From a virus, in IMG/VR virus record IMGVR_UViG_3300044691_000578, positions 1-35,046 of that record: a stretch of DNA of 35,046 nucleotides. The stretch is one strand, 5' to 3'. The notes beneath the pieces were generated by a model that saw only the letters and a list, made by a program, of their open reading frames with translations, was not told the origin of the DNA and ran no database searches. A program made the position numbers and the translations under genes. Positions 20,404-29,283 of this stretch are shown here, in pieces. The stretch's first letter is position 1; each line of letters starts with the position of its first letter.

Positions 20404-20787
20404 TTACGAAAAATGTTCAAGCAAGAATTTAATCGCTTTGTCTATATCAGTTGTGACTAAATAAGGGATATCTTTTTTAATTAAATCTTCTGCAAATACC
20501 TGTTGATTGGAACTTAATTTGCCTTTTTCTGTTTTAAATTCGATATATACGATCTTATCTTTTGTATGAGCTATATAATCAAAGACTCCTTTTCTCATTC
20601 CCATACGAAGTAGTTTCATTAAAAAGCCTATGTAATCTTTTGACCTGCCCATCATGTGTTCATTTGCTATGTGATACAATATTGGAGGATTTTCCATTGT
20701 AAGCATTCGATATTGCATTTCTTTGAAGAATGTTACGCATCTATCAGACTCACTTATGGTTTGATTTTTTAATGTAAATTTAACCAT
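20404..20787 (-). CDS. VRR-NUC domain nuclease
   Basis: This 127-residue protein starts at ATG 20787 after a very strong AAGGGGGG site; an upstream TTG start is unlikely. The VRR-NUC core is complete: GVFDY with Asp70, VYIEFKTEKGKLSSNQQ with Glu83, Lys85 and Gln95, then a PYLVTTDIDKAIKFL strand-helix. These small PD-(D/E)XK nucleases are common in phages, near recombination and packaging genes, and act on branched or flap DNA. It may process packaging or recombination intermediates and could partner Bet. It diverges from the terminase promoter. Confidence 0.85.
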   Translation of the reverse strand: MVKFTLKNQTISESDRCVTFFKEMQYRMLTMENPPILYHIANEHMMGRSKDYIGFLMKLLRMGMRKGVFDYIAHTKDKIVYIEFKTEKGKLSSNQQVFAEDLIKKDIPYLVTTDIDKAIKFLLEHFS

Positions 20788-20800
20788 GCATTGCCCCCCT

Positions 20801-20829
20801 TTGACTAATTTCAACTTTCAGTTTAATAT
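20801..20829 (+). promoter_or_regulatory. Sigma70 promoter of the late/packaging operon
   Basis: TTGACT (20801-20806), a 17-base spacer and TAATAT (20824-20829), 32 bases upstream of the small terminase ATG at 20861, which has an AAAAGG site. Confidence 0.7.
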
Positions 20830-20860
20830 ATTACTATTAATAATCAATTAAAAGGTAATT

Positions 20861-21259
20861 ATGGCAAGGCCTTATACTGAAAAAGAGTCAAGCAGCTTAA
20901 AAAAGGAATTCTTGGAGCTCCTGCGCGTAAATACACCTGTTGATGTCGCTTGCAAGAAACTCGGCATAGTAAGATCTACTGTTTATTACTGGCGTGGAAG
21001 TGATTCTAAGTTTCAAGAAGACTTTGATGCTGCTGATCATGAATCTATTAGTAGTGCTGAGACATCACTCTATCGTCTTATTGCTGATGATAACCTTGGC
21101 GCTATTTGCTTTTACCTTAAAACCAGAGGCAAAAAGTTTGGCTATATTATGTCATCTGAAGTTCATGAAAAACATGAACAAATCGAATCTAAACCAACTG
21201 CTACTGATGCTGAAATTATAGCTAGATATCGCAAGGGTAAAAAGCCTGATGCAAAATAA
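20861..21259 (+). CDS. terS: Terminase small subunit
   Basis: This 132-residue protein starts the packaging operon. Residues about 26-50 form a helix-turn-helix (TPVDVACKKLGIVRSTVYYW), followed by a helical oligomerisation region (about 55-95) with the GAICFYLKTRG segment common in phage small terminases, and a charged tail that would contact the large subunit. It recognises the packaging start (pac) and loads the motor. It overlaps the large terminase by 11 bases. Confidence 0.85.
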   Translation: MARPYTEKESSSLKKEFLELLRVNTPVDVACKKLGIVRSTVYYWRGSDSKFQEDFDAADHESISSAETSLYRLIADDNLGAICFYLKTRGKKFGYIMSSEVHEKHEQIESKPTATDAEIIARYRKGKKPDAK

Positions 21260-22745
21260 GATATTTACAGATGAAGACTTAGCTTACGCTGATGCTGTAT
21301 CACGCTCGGATCTTGCAACTTATATTGAGCAATGCTTTGAGATAGTATCACCAAGTCAAAGCTATGTTGGTAATTGGCATATAGATTTAATAGCTGAGCA
21401 TCTAAAGGCTTGCTATGAAGGTAAGATTTCTAGGCTTATAATCAATATTCCACCAAGGCATTTAAAATCTATATCTGTTGCAGTTGCATTTACTACTTGG
21501 CTTCTCGGCAAAAATCCATCAGAGCAGATTCTATGTGCTTCATATGCTCAAAGATTAGCTGAAAAGCATTCACTTGATGCAAGAGCCATAGTTGAGCACC
21601 CATGGTACAAAAGGATATTTCCTGATACTCAGCTCGTACATGATCAAAATACCAAAGCTAAGTTCATGACTACAAAGCGTGGCTTTCGTATGGCAACATC
21701 TGTTGGCGGAGCTGCAACAGGTGATGGTGGTAATTTCCTTATAGTTGATGACGCTCTCTCTGCTGATGATGCTCATTCTGAAGTACAAAGAGAAACTGCT
21801 AATCGTTGGTTTGATCAAACATTTACCACACGTCTTAATGATAAGAAAAAAGGATGTATTATTGTTGTTATGCAGCGCTTGCATGAGAATGATCTTACAG
21901 GTCATTTGCTCCGCAAGGGTGGCTGGACACATCTATGTATACCTGCGATCGAGACAGAAGATAAGACATATTCTATTGGTGATTATAGTTACAATCGCGC
22001 CGAGGGTGAATTATTGCATGAAGCTCGTATGGGCTCTGATGAAATGGATCGCGAAAAGAATGAACTTGGTGCATATGGTTTCTCTGGTCAATATCAACAA
22101 CAACCATCTCCTGAAGGTGGTGGAGCTTTCCGCAAAGATTGGCTACAATATTATGAGAATATAAGCCATGAAGGCATGAATAAATATATCTTCATAGATC
22201 CAGCTAATAGCAAAAAGAAGAAATCAGATTATACAGCTGCAATAGTCATTGGATGTTCTGATGATGGTAATATCTATGTACTCGATATTGTGCGTGACAA
22301 GCTTGATGTTAGAGAACGTCAGGAACTCGTCTTTGATCTTCATAAGAAATACAAGCCTAAGCTGGTTGCATATGAAAAATATGGTATGCAGACTGATGTT
22401 GATTGGATCAGAAAAGCCCAGGAAGAAAATAATTATAGATTCCGCTTAGAAGAAGTTGGTGGCCCTCTGTCAAAAGAAGGTCGTATTGAACGCCTCATAC
22501 CATATTTCTTTGACCATAAGATTTATCTGCCTAAGCGCCTTTATAGATCAGATTACGAAAATAAATTAGTAGATGTCATTGATAGCTTCATTCATCAAGA
22601 ATATGCGACGTTTCCGGTAGGGCTGCATGATGACATGCTTGATGCCATGTCACGTCTATGCGACATCAGATTAGAGTTTCCAAATACAAGCAATAGGATA
22701 GATTACAATGCCTTATACAGACACATGGATCGTAGAGTCTCTTAG
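21249..22745 (+). CDS. terL: Terminase large subunit
   Basis: This 498-residue protein is the ATP-driven DNA packaging motor and headful nuclease. It has a variant Walker A, IPPRHLKS (67-74), Walker B LIVDD (164-168), and a coupling region ending VVMQRLHENDLTG (206-218). The RNase H-like nuclease domain has IDPANSKKKKSDYT (Asp317, Asp327), VAYEKYG (Glu376) and LHDDMLDAMS (Asp461-Asp465). It belongs to the group of terminases with a PPRH-x-KS P-loop. The stop overlaps the AGGAG site of the portal gene. Confidence 0.95.
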   Translation: MQNKIFTDEDLAYADAVSRSDLATYIEQCFEIVSPSQSYVGNWHIDLIAEHLKACYEGKISRLIINIPPRHLKSISVAVAFTTWLLGKNPSEQILCASYAQRLAEKHSLDARAIVEHPWYKRIFPDTQLVHDQNTKAKFMTTKRGFRMATSVGGAATGDGGNFLIVDDALSADDAHSEVQRETANRWFDQTFTTRLNDKKKGCIIVVMQRLHENDLTGHLLRKGGWTHLCIPAIETEDKTYSIGDYSYNRAEGELLHEARMGSDEMDREKNELGAYGFSGQYQQQPSPEGGGAFRKDWLQYYENISHEGMNKYIFIDPANSKKKKSDYTAAIVIGCSDDGNIYVLDIVRDKLDVRERQELVFDLHKKYKPKLVAYEKYGMQTDVDWIRKAQEENNYRFRLEEVGGPLSKEGRIERLIPYFFDHKIYLPKRLYRSDYENKLVDVIDSFIHQEYATFPVGLHDDMLDAMSRLCDIRLEFPNTSNRIDYNALYRHMDRRVS

Positions 22746-22752
22746 GAGACGT

Positions 22753-24735
22753 ATGGCCGAGAATTTACAATTGACTAATGAATGGCGCATGAATGAGGTC
22801 ATGGAAAATTACTTAGTCATGCAGAATATTCAATGGACTATGGATCAAGTACGCCGTATGCAAGCAGATGGCATTGAGCCACAGACATTAAATACACTTG
22901 CCCCTGTCATTAATTCTATTGCTGGCTTTGAAGTTCAAAATAGATTTGATGTTAAATATGTACCAAGGTTATTAGATGAAGAGCAAGAACACTACACAGA
23001 TATTTTAAATAGTACGGTTGCTTACATCAAACAAAACGCCAATGCTGACATTGAGACATCTTATTCATTTAAAGATATGCTTATATGCGGCCTTGGTGCT
23101 ACTGATGCTTATATGAGCTATGATAATAATCCTAATGGCGAGATCGTAGTTGAACGTGTATTCCCTGGATTTGTATTTTACGACATAACAGCAAGAGCTA
23201 AGAATCTTACTGATTCAGCATATGTGATACGTATCAAGATAGTGCCCAAAGATACATTTAAAGAGGATTATGGCCTTGAATATGGAGCAGATGTATTCCC
23301 ATCAGATTTAGATCCAAACGTTATCCAATACTTTAATAATACACTCATGTCTAAAGATCTAGCTACGATCTATGAATATCAATGGCGTGATAAGGAAAAA
23401 TTCTGGCGTATTAAAAATCCATTCATGCAAATTAACTGGGATGAACTTGATGATGAAACATTTGAGTTCTATCAAGGTCTTGCTGAAGGTCTTGCTGAGA
23501 CATATGAATTTGATGTGCAAAGAGATCCTGTATTTTCTGTATTTGACAGTTCTATAGTTACGGCGCTCCGTAAGATATTTAAGCAATATCCTATGAACTT
23601 TAAGCTAGATGTTAAAGAACAAACTCATTACAAATATTATAGAGCTATGGTTACTGGCGATAGAGTTCTTGAGAAATCAGAAAACTTTTCACAAACTGGC
23701 TTCTCTATTAAGTTTATGACTGGTGAATATTCTGAACTACGTCAATATTATTATGGCCTTGTATCATCTGCTAAGATCCCGCAACGTCTTTTGAACCAGG
23801 TTTTCACTGATTTTGTTGCATATCTTGCTACCATTCCTAAGGGCGGTGTTGAGATTGAAGCATCAGCAGTGCCTAATCTTCAAGATTTTGTACAGAACTA
23901 TACTAAAGCACGTTATGTCACTATCTATTCTGAAGGTGCTCTGTCTGAAGGACGAGTTAGACCTAAACTTGCAGCTCCATTCCCGCAAGGAATAATGGAA
24001 ATGATTCAGCAAACTAAAGACCTAATCATGCAGACTTGTGGTGTTACTCCTGAATTTATGGGGATGATGTCTACAAAAGAAATGACTGCAAGCCTTAATC
24101 GTCAGATTATTCGCCAAGTTATGACTACTCTCGCTCCTTATTTTGATGCTAAGCGTACATATGATCATCATCAGGCTAGATTATATATCGACGCGGTCAG
24201 AATACTCGCAGATAACATCGAGGGAACTCTAATCCGTAACGTGACAGGTGAAGGTGACGCTAAATACTTCCCGCTTCTTAAAAGCAATATAGCGGCCGAA
24301 TATGACATTGTGGTCGAAGATGTACCTGAAACTCAAAATGAACGTCAAGAAACACTCGAGAAGCTACTTATGGCTATGCAGATGTTTGGTCCTGCTGGTC
24401 AAGCTCTCATACCGGCTATCATTAATAAACTTCCTATTGATATGGATAGTAAGAAAGAAGTTCAAGAACTTATGAAGCCACCAGAAGCTCCGCAGCCTGA
24501 CCCAGTAGCGCAAGCTTTGCTCGAAGCTGAAGTGGAAAGTAGACAAGCTGATGCTATGCGCGCTAAAGCTGACGCGCAGAAAAAGATTTTAGACATAGAA
24601 AATGACAATACTGATCGTGAGATTGCTAATGCCAAGACTATGACTGAGATAGCCCTTAACCAGGCTCGTATTAAACAATTAAATGGAGAAAAAGCGAATG
24701 AGTACCGCAAAAATGGATATGTCCAAAGCGCCTGA
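22753..24735 (+). CDS. Portal protein, P22 type
   Basis: This protein of about 660 residues starts at ATG 22753, 4 bases after AGGAG; an in-frame ATG at 22708 inside terL would add 15 residues. The early region (NTLAPVINSIAGFEVQNRFDVKY) and VFPGFVFYDITARAKNLTDSAYVIRI are typical of P22-type portals; the C-terminal third (MTASLNRQIIRQVMTTLAPYFD, then AEYDIVVEDVPETQNERQET) fits the stem and crown, and the end is a long charged helix. It forms the dodecameric ring for DNA entry and exit and joins the adaptor encoded at 27566-28249. Confidence 0.92.
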   Translation: MAENLQLTNEWRMNEVMENYLVMQNIQWTMDQVRRMQADGIEPQTLNTLAPVINSIAGFEVQNRFDVKYVPRLLDEEQEHYTDILNSTVAYIKQNANADIETSYSFKDMLICGLGATDAYMSYDNNPNGEIVVERVFPGFVFYDITARAKNLTDSAYVIRIKIVPKDTFKEDYGLEYGADVFPSDLDPNVIQYFNNTLMSKDLATIYEYQWRDKEKFWRIKNPFMQINWDELDDETFEFYQGLAEGLAETYEFDVQRDPVFSVFDSSIVTALRKIFKQYPMNFKLDVKEQTHYKYYRAMVTGDRVLEKSENFSQTGFSIKFMTGEYSELRQYYYGLVSSAKIPQRLLNQVFTDFVAYLATIPKGGVEIEASAVPNLQDFVQNYTKARYVTIYSEGALSEGRVRPKLAAPFPQGIMEMIQQTKDLIMQTCGVTPEFMGMMSTKEMTASLNRQIIRQVMTTLAPYFDAKRTYDHHQARLYIDAVRILADNIEGTLIRNVTGEGDAKYFPLLKSNIAAEYDIVVEDVPETQNERQETLEKLLMAMQMFGPAGQALIPAIINKLPIDMDSKKEVQELMKPPEAPQPDPVAQALLEAEVESRQADAMRAKADAQKKILDIENDNTDREIANAKTMTEIALNQARIKQLNGEKANEYRKNGYVQSA

Positions 24736-25639
24736 TTATACAAATGAGGATAGCTTTAACAAGATGTTAGCTATAGCGCGTGGTGAAGCGCAAGCAGAAG
24801 TGCCAGTAGAAGCTATAGAGACAGAATCAGAAGTGATGGAAGAACCAGAAGCAATTAGCAACAGTTTCTTGCCAGAAGATGATTTATCAGTAGAGGAGGA
24901 AGTTCCTGAAATCAAACCTGAATATCAGATTCCAAAATCTCGCCTTGATGAAGAAGCAAAGCGTCGTTATGAAGCTGAAGAACAAGTTAGGTTTTTAATG
25001 GAACAAAATCAAAAGCTTATGGCTATGAATCAAAAGCAGCCAGAGCCAGAGATTAACCCATATGATGATGTGCTTGATGAAACTACATTCAATTATGTTC
25101 GTAAGCTTGAAAATGAGATGAAACAATTCAAACAAGAATATTCTCATGCTCAAGATCAAGCTAAGCTTAGTTATGCTGTTGAACAATCAGCACGTAATTT
25201 CAAAGCGGTAAATCCCGATTATGATGATAAGATCAGTAATTATATGAAACATAAGAGTGATGAAGCTCTAATGATGTTTGCTGATCCGCGCGAGGCAACT
25301 AACTATGTTAATAGTCAACTCGAAGCTCTTAGCCGCAATGCATTTAGCCAAGGCCGTGACCCTGCTGAGATTATATATAACTTAGCATCAAAGATAAATG
25401 GTCCAGTTAGCGCTAAAAGAGCTGTTCCAACCGCAAAAGGTCCTATTCCTAATCTTGATGCTATATCTAATAATCAAAAGAAATCAGCAACAGCCCCGAC
25501 AAACAACTCAGCAAATTTAAGTGATGGTGTTCCAACTAAATTTCTATCAGAAGATATGAAAGCAATATTCACTGATGAGAAAAAATTTAAAGAACTTCAT
25601 AACAGAATTGCCGCTCAGCAAATGGCAAATCCTCGCTAG
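24698..25639 (+). CDS. Scaffolding protein
   Basis: This protein of about 313 residues is Glu-rich at the start and mainly coiled coil in the middle (about 85-160, EEAKRRYEAEEQVRFLMEQN), followed by a helical region that ends RIAAQQMANPR. Composition, length and position between portal and major capsid protein fit a capsid scaffold that guides procapsid assembly. I start at ATG 24698 (GGAG 9 bases before); ATG 24683 is in frame. It overlaps the portal end by 38 bases. It has no protease motif. Confidence 0.78.
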   Translation: MSTAKMDMSKAPDYTNEDSFNKMLAIARGEAQAEVPVEAIETESEVMEEPEAISNSFLPEDDLSVEEEVPEIKPEYQIPKSRLDEEAKRRYEAEEQVRFLMEQNQKLMAMNQKQPEPEINPYDDVLDETTFNYVRKLENEMKQFKQEYSHAQDQAKLSYAVEQSARNFKAVNPDYDDKISNYMKHKSDEALMMFADPREATNYVNSQLEALSRNAFSQGRDPAEIIYNLASKINGPVSAKRAVPTAKGPIPNLDAISNNQKKSATAPTNNSANLSDGVPTKFLSEDMKAIFTDEKKFKELHNRIAAQQMANPR

Positions 25640-25640
25640 G

Positions 25641-25669
25641 TTGACAACTAAAAGTAGAAGTTCTATTAT
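25641..25669 (+). promoter_or_regulatory. Sigma70 promoter of the capsid gene
   Basis: Perfect TTGACA (25641-25646), a 17-base spacer and TATTAT (25664-25669), starting right after the scaffold stop. It lies inside the left arm of the hairpin at 25651-25699, so transcripts started here, at about 25676, begin in the loop and cannot form the hairpin. Confidence 0.75.
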
Positions 25670-25699
25670 TAATTTAACTAATAGTAGAACTTCTGTTTT
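25651..25699 (+). terminator. Long hairpin / terminator between scaffold and capsid
   Basis: AGAAGTTCTATTATTA (25656-25671) pairs with TAATAGTAGAACTTCT (25679-25694), with one G-U pair and a 7-base loop; the stem extends by A-U and G-U pairs to 25651 and 25699 (21 bp). A GTTTT tract forms its 3' edge. Read-through RNA from the terminase operon would form it and could stop or be processed here, separating it from the capsid promoter. Confidence 0.75.
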
Positions 25700-25746
25700 G
25701 TACGATATCAAAACTATCCCGTCTTTTTGAAGTTTCTATCAGTATT

Positions 25747-25834
25747 TGCCGAGAGTGACGATACATCTCTTATTACCGTAGTTAGGCAGTTTGATCTAAA
25801 GATTACAAGGACGGCGATACAGTCTTTTCAAACT
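25747..25834 (+). ncRNA. Candidate structured leader RNA of the capsid gene
   Basis: The capsid transcript has a long untranslated leader (about 25676-25899) with no gene that I can support. Two hairpins are visible: TGCC (25747-25750) with GGCA (25785-25788), enclosing AGAG/CTCT (25752-25755 and 25767-25770); and AGTTTGA (25788-25794) with TCAAACT (25828-25834), enclosing AAAGA/TCTTT (25798-25802 and 25823-25827) with a 3-base bulge. CCGTC (25719-25723) could also pair with GACGG (25810-25814) in the second loop. It may control translation, stability or processing of the capsid mRNA. The structure is read by eye and not proven. Confidence 0.4.
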
Positions 25835-25899
25835 CGCGAAATACCAATCTCTCAGATCTTTAAGAATAATTTTATTAATTTACTTAAAGGTAATTCAAA

Positions 25900-27021
25900 A
25901 TGACAGCTACTACATTTAGTACTAACAGTCCGAGTACAGTTAAGCTTTGGTCAACAAAGATGTACTACGACATTGTTACTGACAAATATCTATTTGGTCA
26001 AATGATCGGTGATGGCGTTGTAACAAAAGAAGAAGACACACAAAGACAATCAGGCGACAGAATTACTGTTTCTTGGCTTGAGAGATTATCTAATCCTGGT
26101 TTACTTGGTAATCAAGTTGCAATTGGTAATGAACAAAATCTACAATATTTTACAGATCAAGTATTCATTAACCAAATCCGTAATCCAGTAGAGATTCCTG
26201 GCCTATATACAATCGACTATCAAAGGGTGAATTATGACCTTAATGCTGATACTTATAGGGTATTATCAGATTGGCATAAACAAAGAATGATAGTTGGTAA
26301 TTTTAACCAATTAGCTGGTAATACTTCCACTGCTATCACTTATGATGGCTTTGTTTATAGTGGCGCGCAATTACCACTTATCACTGGTTTAAATACTCCA
26401 ACAGCTCCAACACAAGCAAATGGCGTAACAAGACAAATCTGGGCTAATGGCCTAACGTCTGATCAAGCAGTTGGCGCTGATCCTACAGCTACTATGAGAT
26501 TATCATATGTACTTGATATGGAAAGACTAGCTGAAACTCAAAGACCATATATAAGACCAATATCTGAATTTGGTGTTATAAAATATCACTTATATGTTCA
26601 TACAGAACAATATAATCAGTTGCTACAAGATGCAACATCTTCACTACAATTCCGTGAAATGCAACTAGCTCGTATTACTGCTGGTGAATCTGACGGAGAA
26701 ATCATGGATAGCTTTGTTTACAGCCGTACCAAGATCGTCAAATCTGATAAATTACCACAAGGTGTTAACTCAGGAACAAGCCTTTCTGTTGCAAATACAA
26801 GAAGAGCCGTTTTCTGTGGTCGTGAAGCTGCTGCTTTTGCTCTCGGTCGTGGTTATGCTGAAGGCGGAGAAACCGTTGCAGGATTTGTGGTAACTAGAGA
26901 TTTCCATGATATTGGTCAACAACAACGTATAGCTATGTCAGGCATATATGGAATTAAGAAAGTTCTATATAATGGCATAGATCATGGCGTTATTGTTCTA
27001 ACAACTTATTCAGCAGTTTAG
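25900..27021 (+). CDS. Major capsid protein, N4-gp56/DUF4043 type
   Basis: This 373-residue protein forms the head shell with the HK97 fold. It matches the N4 gp56-like family: the N-terminal region up to GDRITVSWLERLSNPG, then NEQNLQYFTDQVFINQIRNPVE (about 75-96), the YLDIER-like middle VLDMERLAETQRPYIRPI, and a C-terminal GREAAAFALGRGYAEGG followed by HDIGQQQRIAMSGIYGIKK. The length is usual for the family. A separate promoter and leader give it its own high expression, as capsid proteins need. AAAGG lies 9 bases before ATG. Confidence 0.9.
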   Translation: MTATTFSTNSPSTVKLWSTKMYYDIVTDKYLFGQMIGDGVVTKEEDTQRQSGDRITVSWLERLSNPGLLGNQVAIGNEQNLQYFTDQVFINQIRNPVEIPGLYTIDYQRVNYDLNADTYRVLSDWHKQRMIVGNFNQLAGNTSTAITYDGFVYSGAQLPLITGLNTPTAPTQANGVTRQIWANGLTSDQAVGADPTATMRLSYVLDMERLAETQRPYIRPISEFGVIKYHLYVHTEQYNQLLQDATSSLQFREMQLARITAGESDGEIMDSFVYSRTKIVKSDKLPQGVNSGTSLSVANTRRAVFCGREAAAFALGRGYAEGGETVAGFVVTRDFHDIGQQQRIAMSGIYGIKKVLYNGIDHGVIVLTTYSAV

Positions 27022-27031
27022 GAGATAAATC

Positions 27032-27547
27032 ATGACAGCTTATAATTTTACTCTAATCGAACCATACACGCAAAATGCCAATGTTAATGGTAGTGGTGCT
27101 AAATTCTTAACTGGTACTGTTCAAGTACAAGAATTTGAATATGCATTTATTACTACTGGCCTTGTAAATGGTGATACTATAACAACTCCGCTTAATGGCT
27201 TGCCAGTAAATGGTTGCGTTATACTTGAAACAGAAGTGATAGCTTCTCAATTAGATACTAATGCTACCCCAACAGGTACATTTAATCTAGGTGATGCTGC
27301 TCTTGCTACAAGATTCATTAATAGTGCTTTTATGGGTACTGGTAATGCATTTGGTCAATTAAAGGTCAATATCAATAAAGCTCAAACATTAGCAGCAAAT
27401 AATGTTGTTACTGCTGGTGCTGGCTTTTTATATCCAGATGGATCTAATCCACAATTGGTTCTGACAGTAAATGCGGCACTCGCAACTACTGCCACAACTG
27501 GTTACATTAGACTGAAAGTTTTCTATAACTGTGACGGTGACGTCTAG
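27032..27547 (+). CDS. Probable head decoration protein
   Basis: This 171-residue protein follows the major capsid gene with AGGAG 8 bases before ATG. It is rich in Thr, Asn, Ala and Val and looks all-beta, with a single-domain length and no enzyme motif or membrane segment. Position and composition suggest a decoration or head-fibre protein. The family was not recognised with certainty. Confidence 0.6.
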   Translation: MTAYNFTLIEPYTQNANVNGSGAKFLTGTVQVQEFEYAFITTGLVNGDTITTPLNGLPVNGCVILETEVIASQLDTNATPTGTFNLGDAALATRFINSAFMGTGNAFGQLKVNINKAQTLAANNVVTAGAGFLYPDGSNPQLVLTVNAALATTATTGYIRLKVFYNCDGDV

Positions 27548-27565
27548 TCATAGGAGAATGTTTAT

Positions 27566-28249
27566 ATGGCTGTAACACAAACTGTAACGCTAAATCAATT
27601 ACAAAAACGTATATTGACCGAAGCCAACAGATCCGTCGCTACTTACGGTACTCAGGTAAATAATGCGATTGTTACAGCCATTAAATATATGGAATTCAAC
27701 CATCCTTGGCTATTTCAGAAACAAACAGATCTTGGTAGTTTTGTAGTTCCAGCTGGTCTTAATGAAGTAGCTTTGCCTGATGATTTTAATTCCGTTATTG
27801 CCGTTAGATATTTAATAGGGAATTTACTCTATGGAGAACGTGAAGGCTTTCTGGGTATTACTTATGCTGAACTATCTGATTATTATAATCTGGTTAACAT
27901 GACCGGACAGCCTATGAGATGGGCTATATTTAATGCTAGTTTATTCATATATCCAAATGTACCTGCAGATACCACATTTAAACTAATTTATTACTATAAA
28001 GACAAACTTTATCCAGCGCCAAATCCAATTAATATAGATGATCCGGAAATCTGGCTTAATCCAACTTCTATCTGGTTTCAATATGATACTGTGGATGCTA
28101 TTCGGTACCTTGCTCTTAGCATATTTTATTCAGATACGCTGCAAGCTCCTGAAATTGGCGAGACTTATATGAAGATATTTAAAGAATGGCAAAAGAATTT
28201 GGTTATGCGAAATAATCATAGAAACGTTAGCAATTTACTTACTATTTAG
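27566..28249 (+). CDS. Head-tail adaptor, SU10/P22 gp4-like
   Basis: This 227-residue protein matches phage adaptor proteins that sit under the portal: VTLNQLQKRILTEANRS, AIVTAIKYMEFNHPWLF, then VALPDDFNSVIAVRYL, a beta domain (MRWAIFNASLFIYPNVPADTTFKLIYYYK broken as FIYP-x-x-P and FKLIYYYK), and a C-terminal helix that would insert between portal subunits (DAIRYLALSIFYSDTLQAPE and onward). The order of helix bundle, beta domain and C-terminal helix fits the SU10/P22 gp4 class and a short-tailed virion. Confidence 0.78.
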   Translation: MAVTQTVTLNQLQKRILTEANRSVATYGTQVNNAIVTAIKYMEFNHPWLFQKQTDLGSFVVPAGLNEVALPDDFNSVIAVRYLIGNLLYGEREGFLGITYAELSDYYNLVNMTGQPMRWAIFNASLFIYPNVPADTTFKLIYYYKDKLYPAPNPINIDDPEIWLNPTSIWFQYDTVDAIRYLALSIFYSDTLQAPEIGETYMKIFKEWQKNLVMRNNHRNVSNLLTI

Positions 28250-28257
28250 GGACATAT

Positions 28258-29283
28258 ATGCCAGCAACGACAGCAAATTATAATTTTAATCAGCCGACTG
28301 TTAGAGGTGATAGAGATCAATGGGGCGGTTTTTTAAATAATAACTGGGGTAACATTGATGGATTATTACTTGGTGCTCAAACTTCATTCTATGGATCAGT
28401 AACTCCTCCATTCCCAACAAATCCTGATACTAAGAAAGGAACATTTTGGTTTAATACTACTAATTTTGCTACAACTGGTGTGGTACCTCTTACTGTATGG
28501 GATGGCGCTATATTTGTAACAATTGGTGAACTTAATCCAACAGAGCATACATTTGTTATACCTGGCGCTTCATTTATAATAGGTCAAATTACTCCATATG
28601 CGGGCATTGATTTAACTACTCCAATTCCACTCTGGCAATTCTGTAATGGTGAGGCGATATCTAGAACAACATTTGCCGCTCTTTTTGGTGAAATTACTCA
28701 AACTTTTACTGGTATAACAGATGGTACTACATCTCTCATTAGCGTTGCAAATACTACTAATCTGCAAACAGGATGGTTTGTGTCTGGAACTGGTATTCCA
28801 TCTGGCGCAACTATAATTTCAATAATTACAAATACATCTATAACTATCTCTGTCCCTACAACCGGGGCTGGGACAAATAATTTAGTTGGCGCTCCATATG
28901 GAGTGGGTGATGGATCTGCCACATTTAACGTACCAAATCTAAATGGACGCTTGCCGAAAGGTCAAGGCAATAATGGAACAACCAATTACAACATGGGAGC
29001 AACAGGAGGATTTGAAGATTTCACTCTTGGCGTCGGTAATTTGCCTAATCATACTCATGATCCTGCAATTAATTCACCAAATTCTATTGGCGCAGGTTTT
29101 GTTTATGCTAAGTCTGGCGTTACTTTTCCTCTGACAACAGGGGTTGCCTCAGCTGTGCCTGCAGCATCTGTAGCTACGACATCTCTAAATACTGGTGGAG
29201 TCACTGGCTTTACTACCACTTCCCCTATTGATTTGCGTAATCCTTATACGACAGTGAATTATATAATCTTTGCAGGGGTTTAA
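28258..29283 (+). CDS. Short tail fibre with tail-collar domain
   Basis: This 341-residue protein has an N-terminal virion-binding part (about 1-95, NWGNIDGLL and TFWFNTTNF). The phage tail-collar fold follows: PLWQFCNGEAISRTTFAALFGEI (about 122-144), with the second half GVGDGSATFNVPNLNGRLPKG at about 214-233, a metal-binding-like NLPNHTHD, and a closing PYTTVNYIIFAGV. Between the two collar halves an extra Thr/Ser/Ile-rich beta module of about 65 residues is inserted. It is probably a collar or short-fibre receptor-binding protein. Confidence 0.82.
   Translation: MPATTANYNFNQPTVRGDRDQWGGFLNNNWGNIDGLLLGAQTSFYGSVTPPFPTNPDTKKGTFWFNTTNFATTGVVPLTVWDGAIFVTIGELNPTEHTFVIPGASFIIGQITPYAGIDLTTPIPLWQFCNGEAISRTTFAALFGEITQTFTGITDGTTSLISVANTTNLQTGWFVSGTGIPSGATIISIITNTSITISVPTTGAGTNNLVGAPYGVGDGSATFNVPNLNGRLPKGQGNNGTTNYNMGATGGFEDFTLGVGNLPNHTHDPAINSPNSIGAGFVYAKSGVTFPLTTGVASAVPAASVATTSLNTGGVTGFTTTSPIDLRNPYTTVNYIIFAGV

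Noticed and set aside
20341-20413. Duplicated end of the VRR-NUC gene (TTACTACGAAAAA and TTATTACGAAAAA)
   Set aside because: The match is short and AT-rich, and could be chance or part of a weak hairpin (AACATTC/GAATGTT, 20359-20392). It is not strong enough to list as a repeat.
21570-21932. Minus-strand and other-frame open stretches inside terL, portal and capsid genes
   Set aside because: They lie wholly inside well-recognised genes, have no ribosome sites or family likeness, and follow from the codon use of the real genes.
25700-25899. tRNA or group I intron in the capsid leader
   Set aside because: No T-loop (TTCRA), anticodon stem or CCA-type end is present, and the capsid gene starts intact after it, so there is no split exon.
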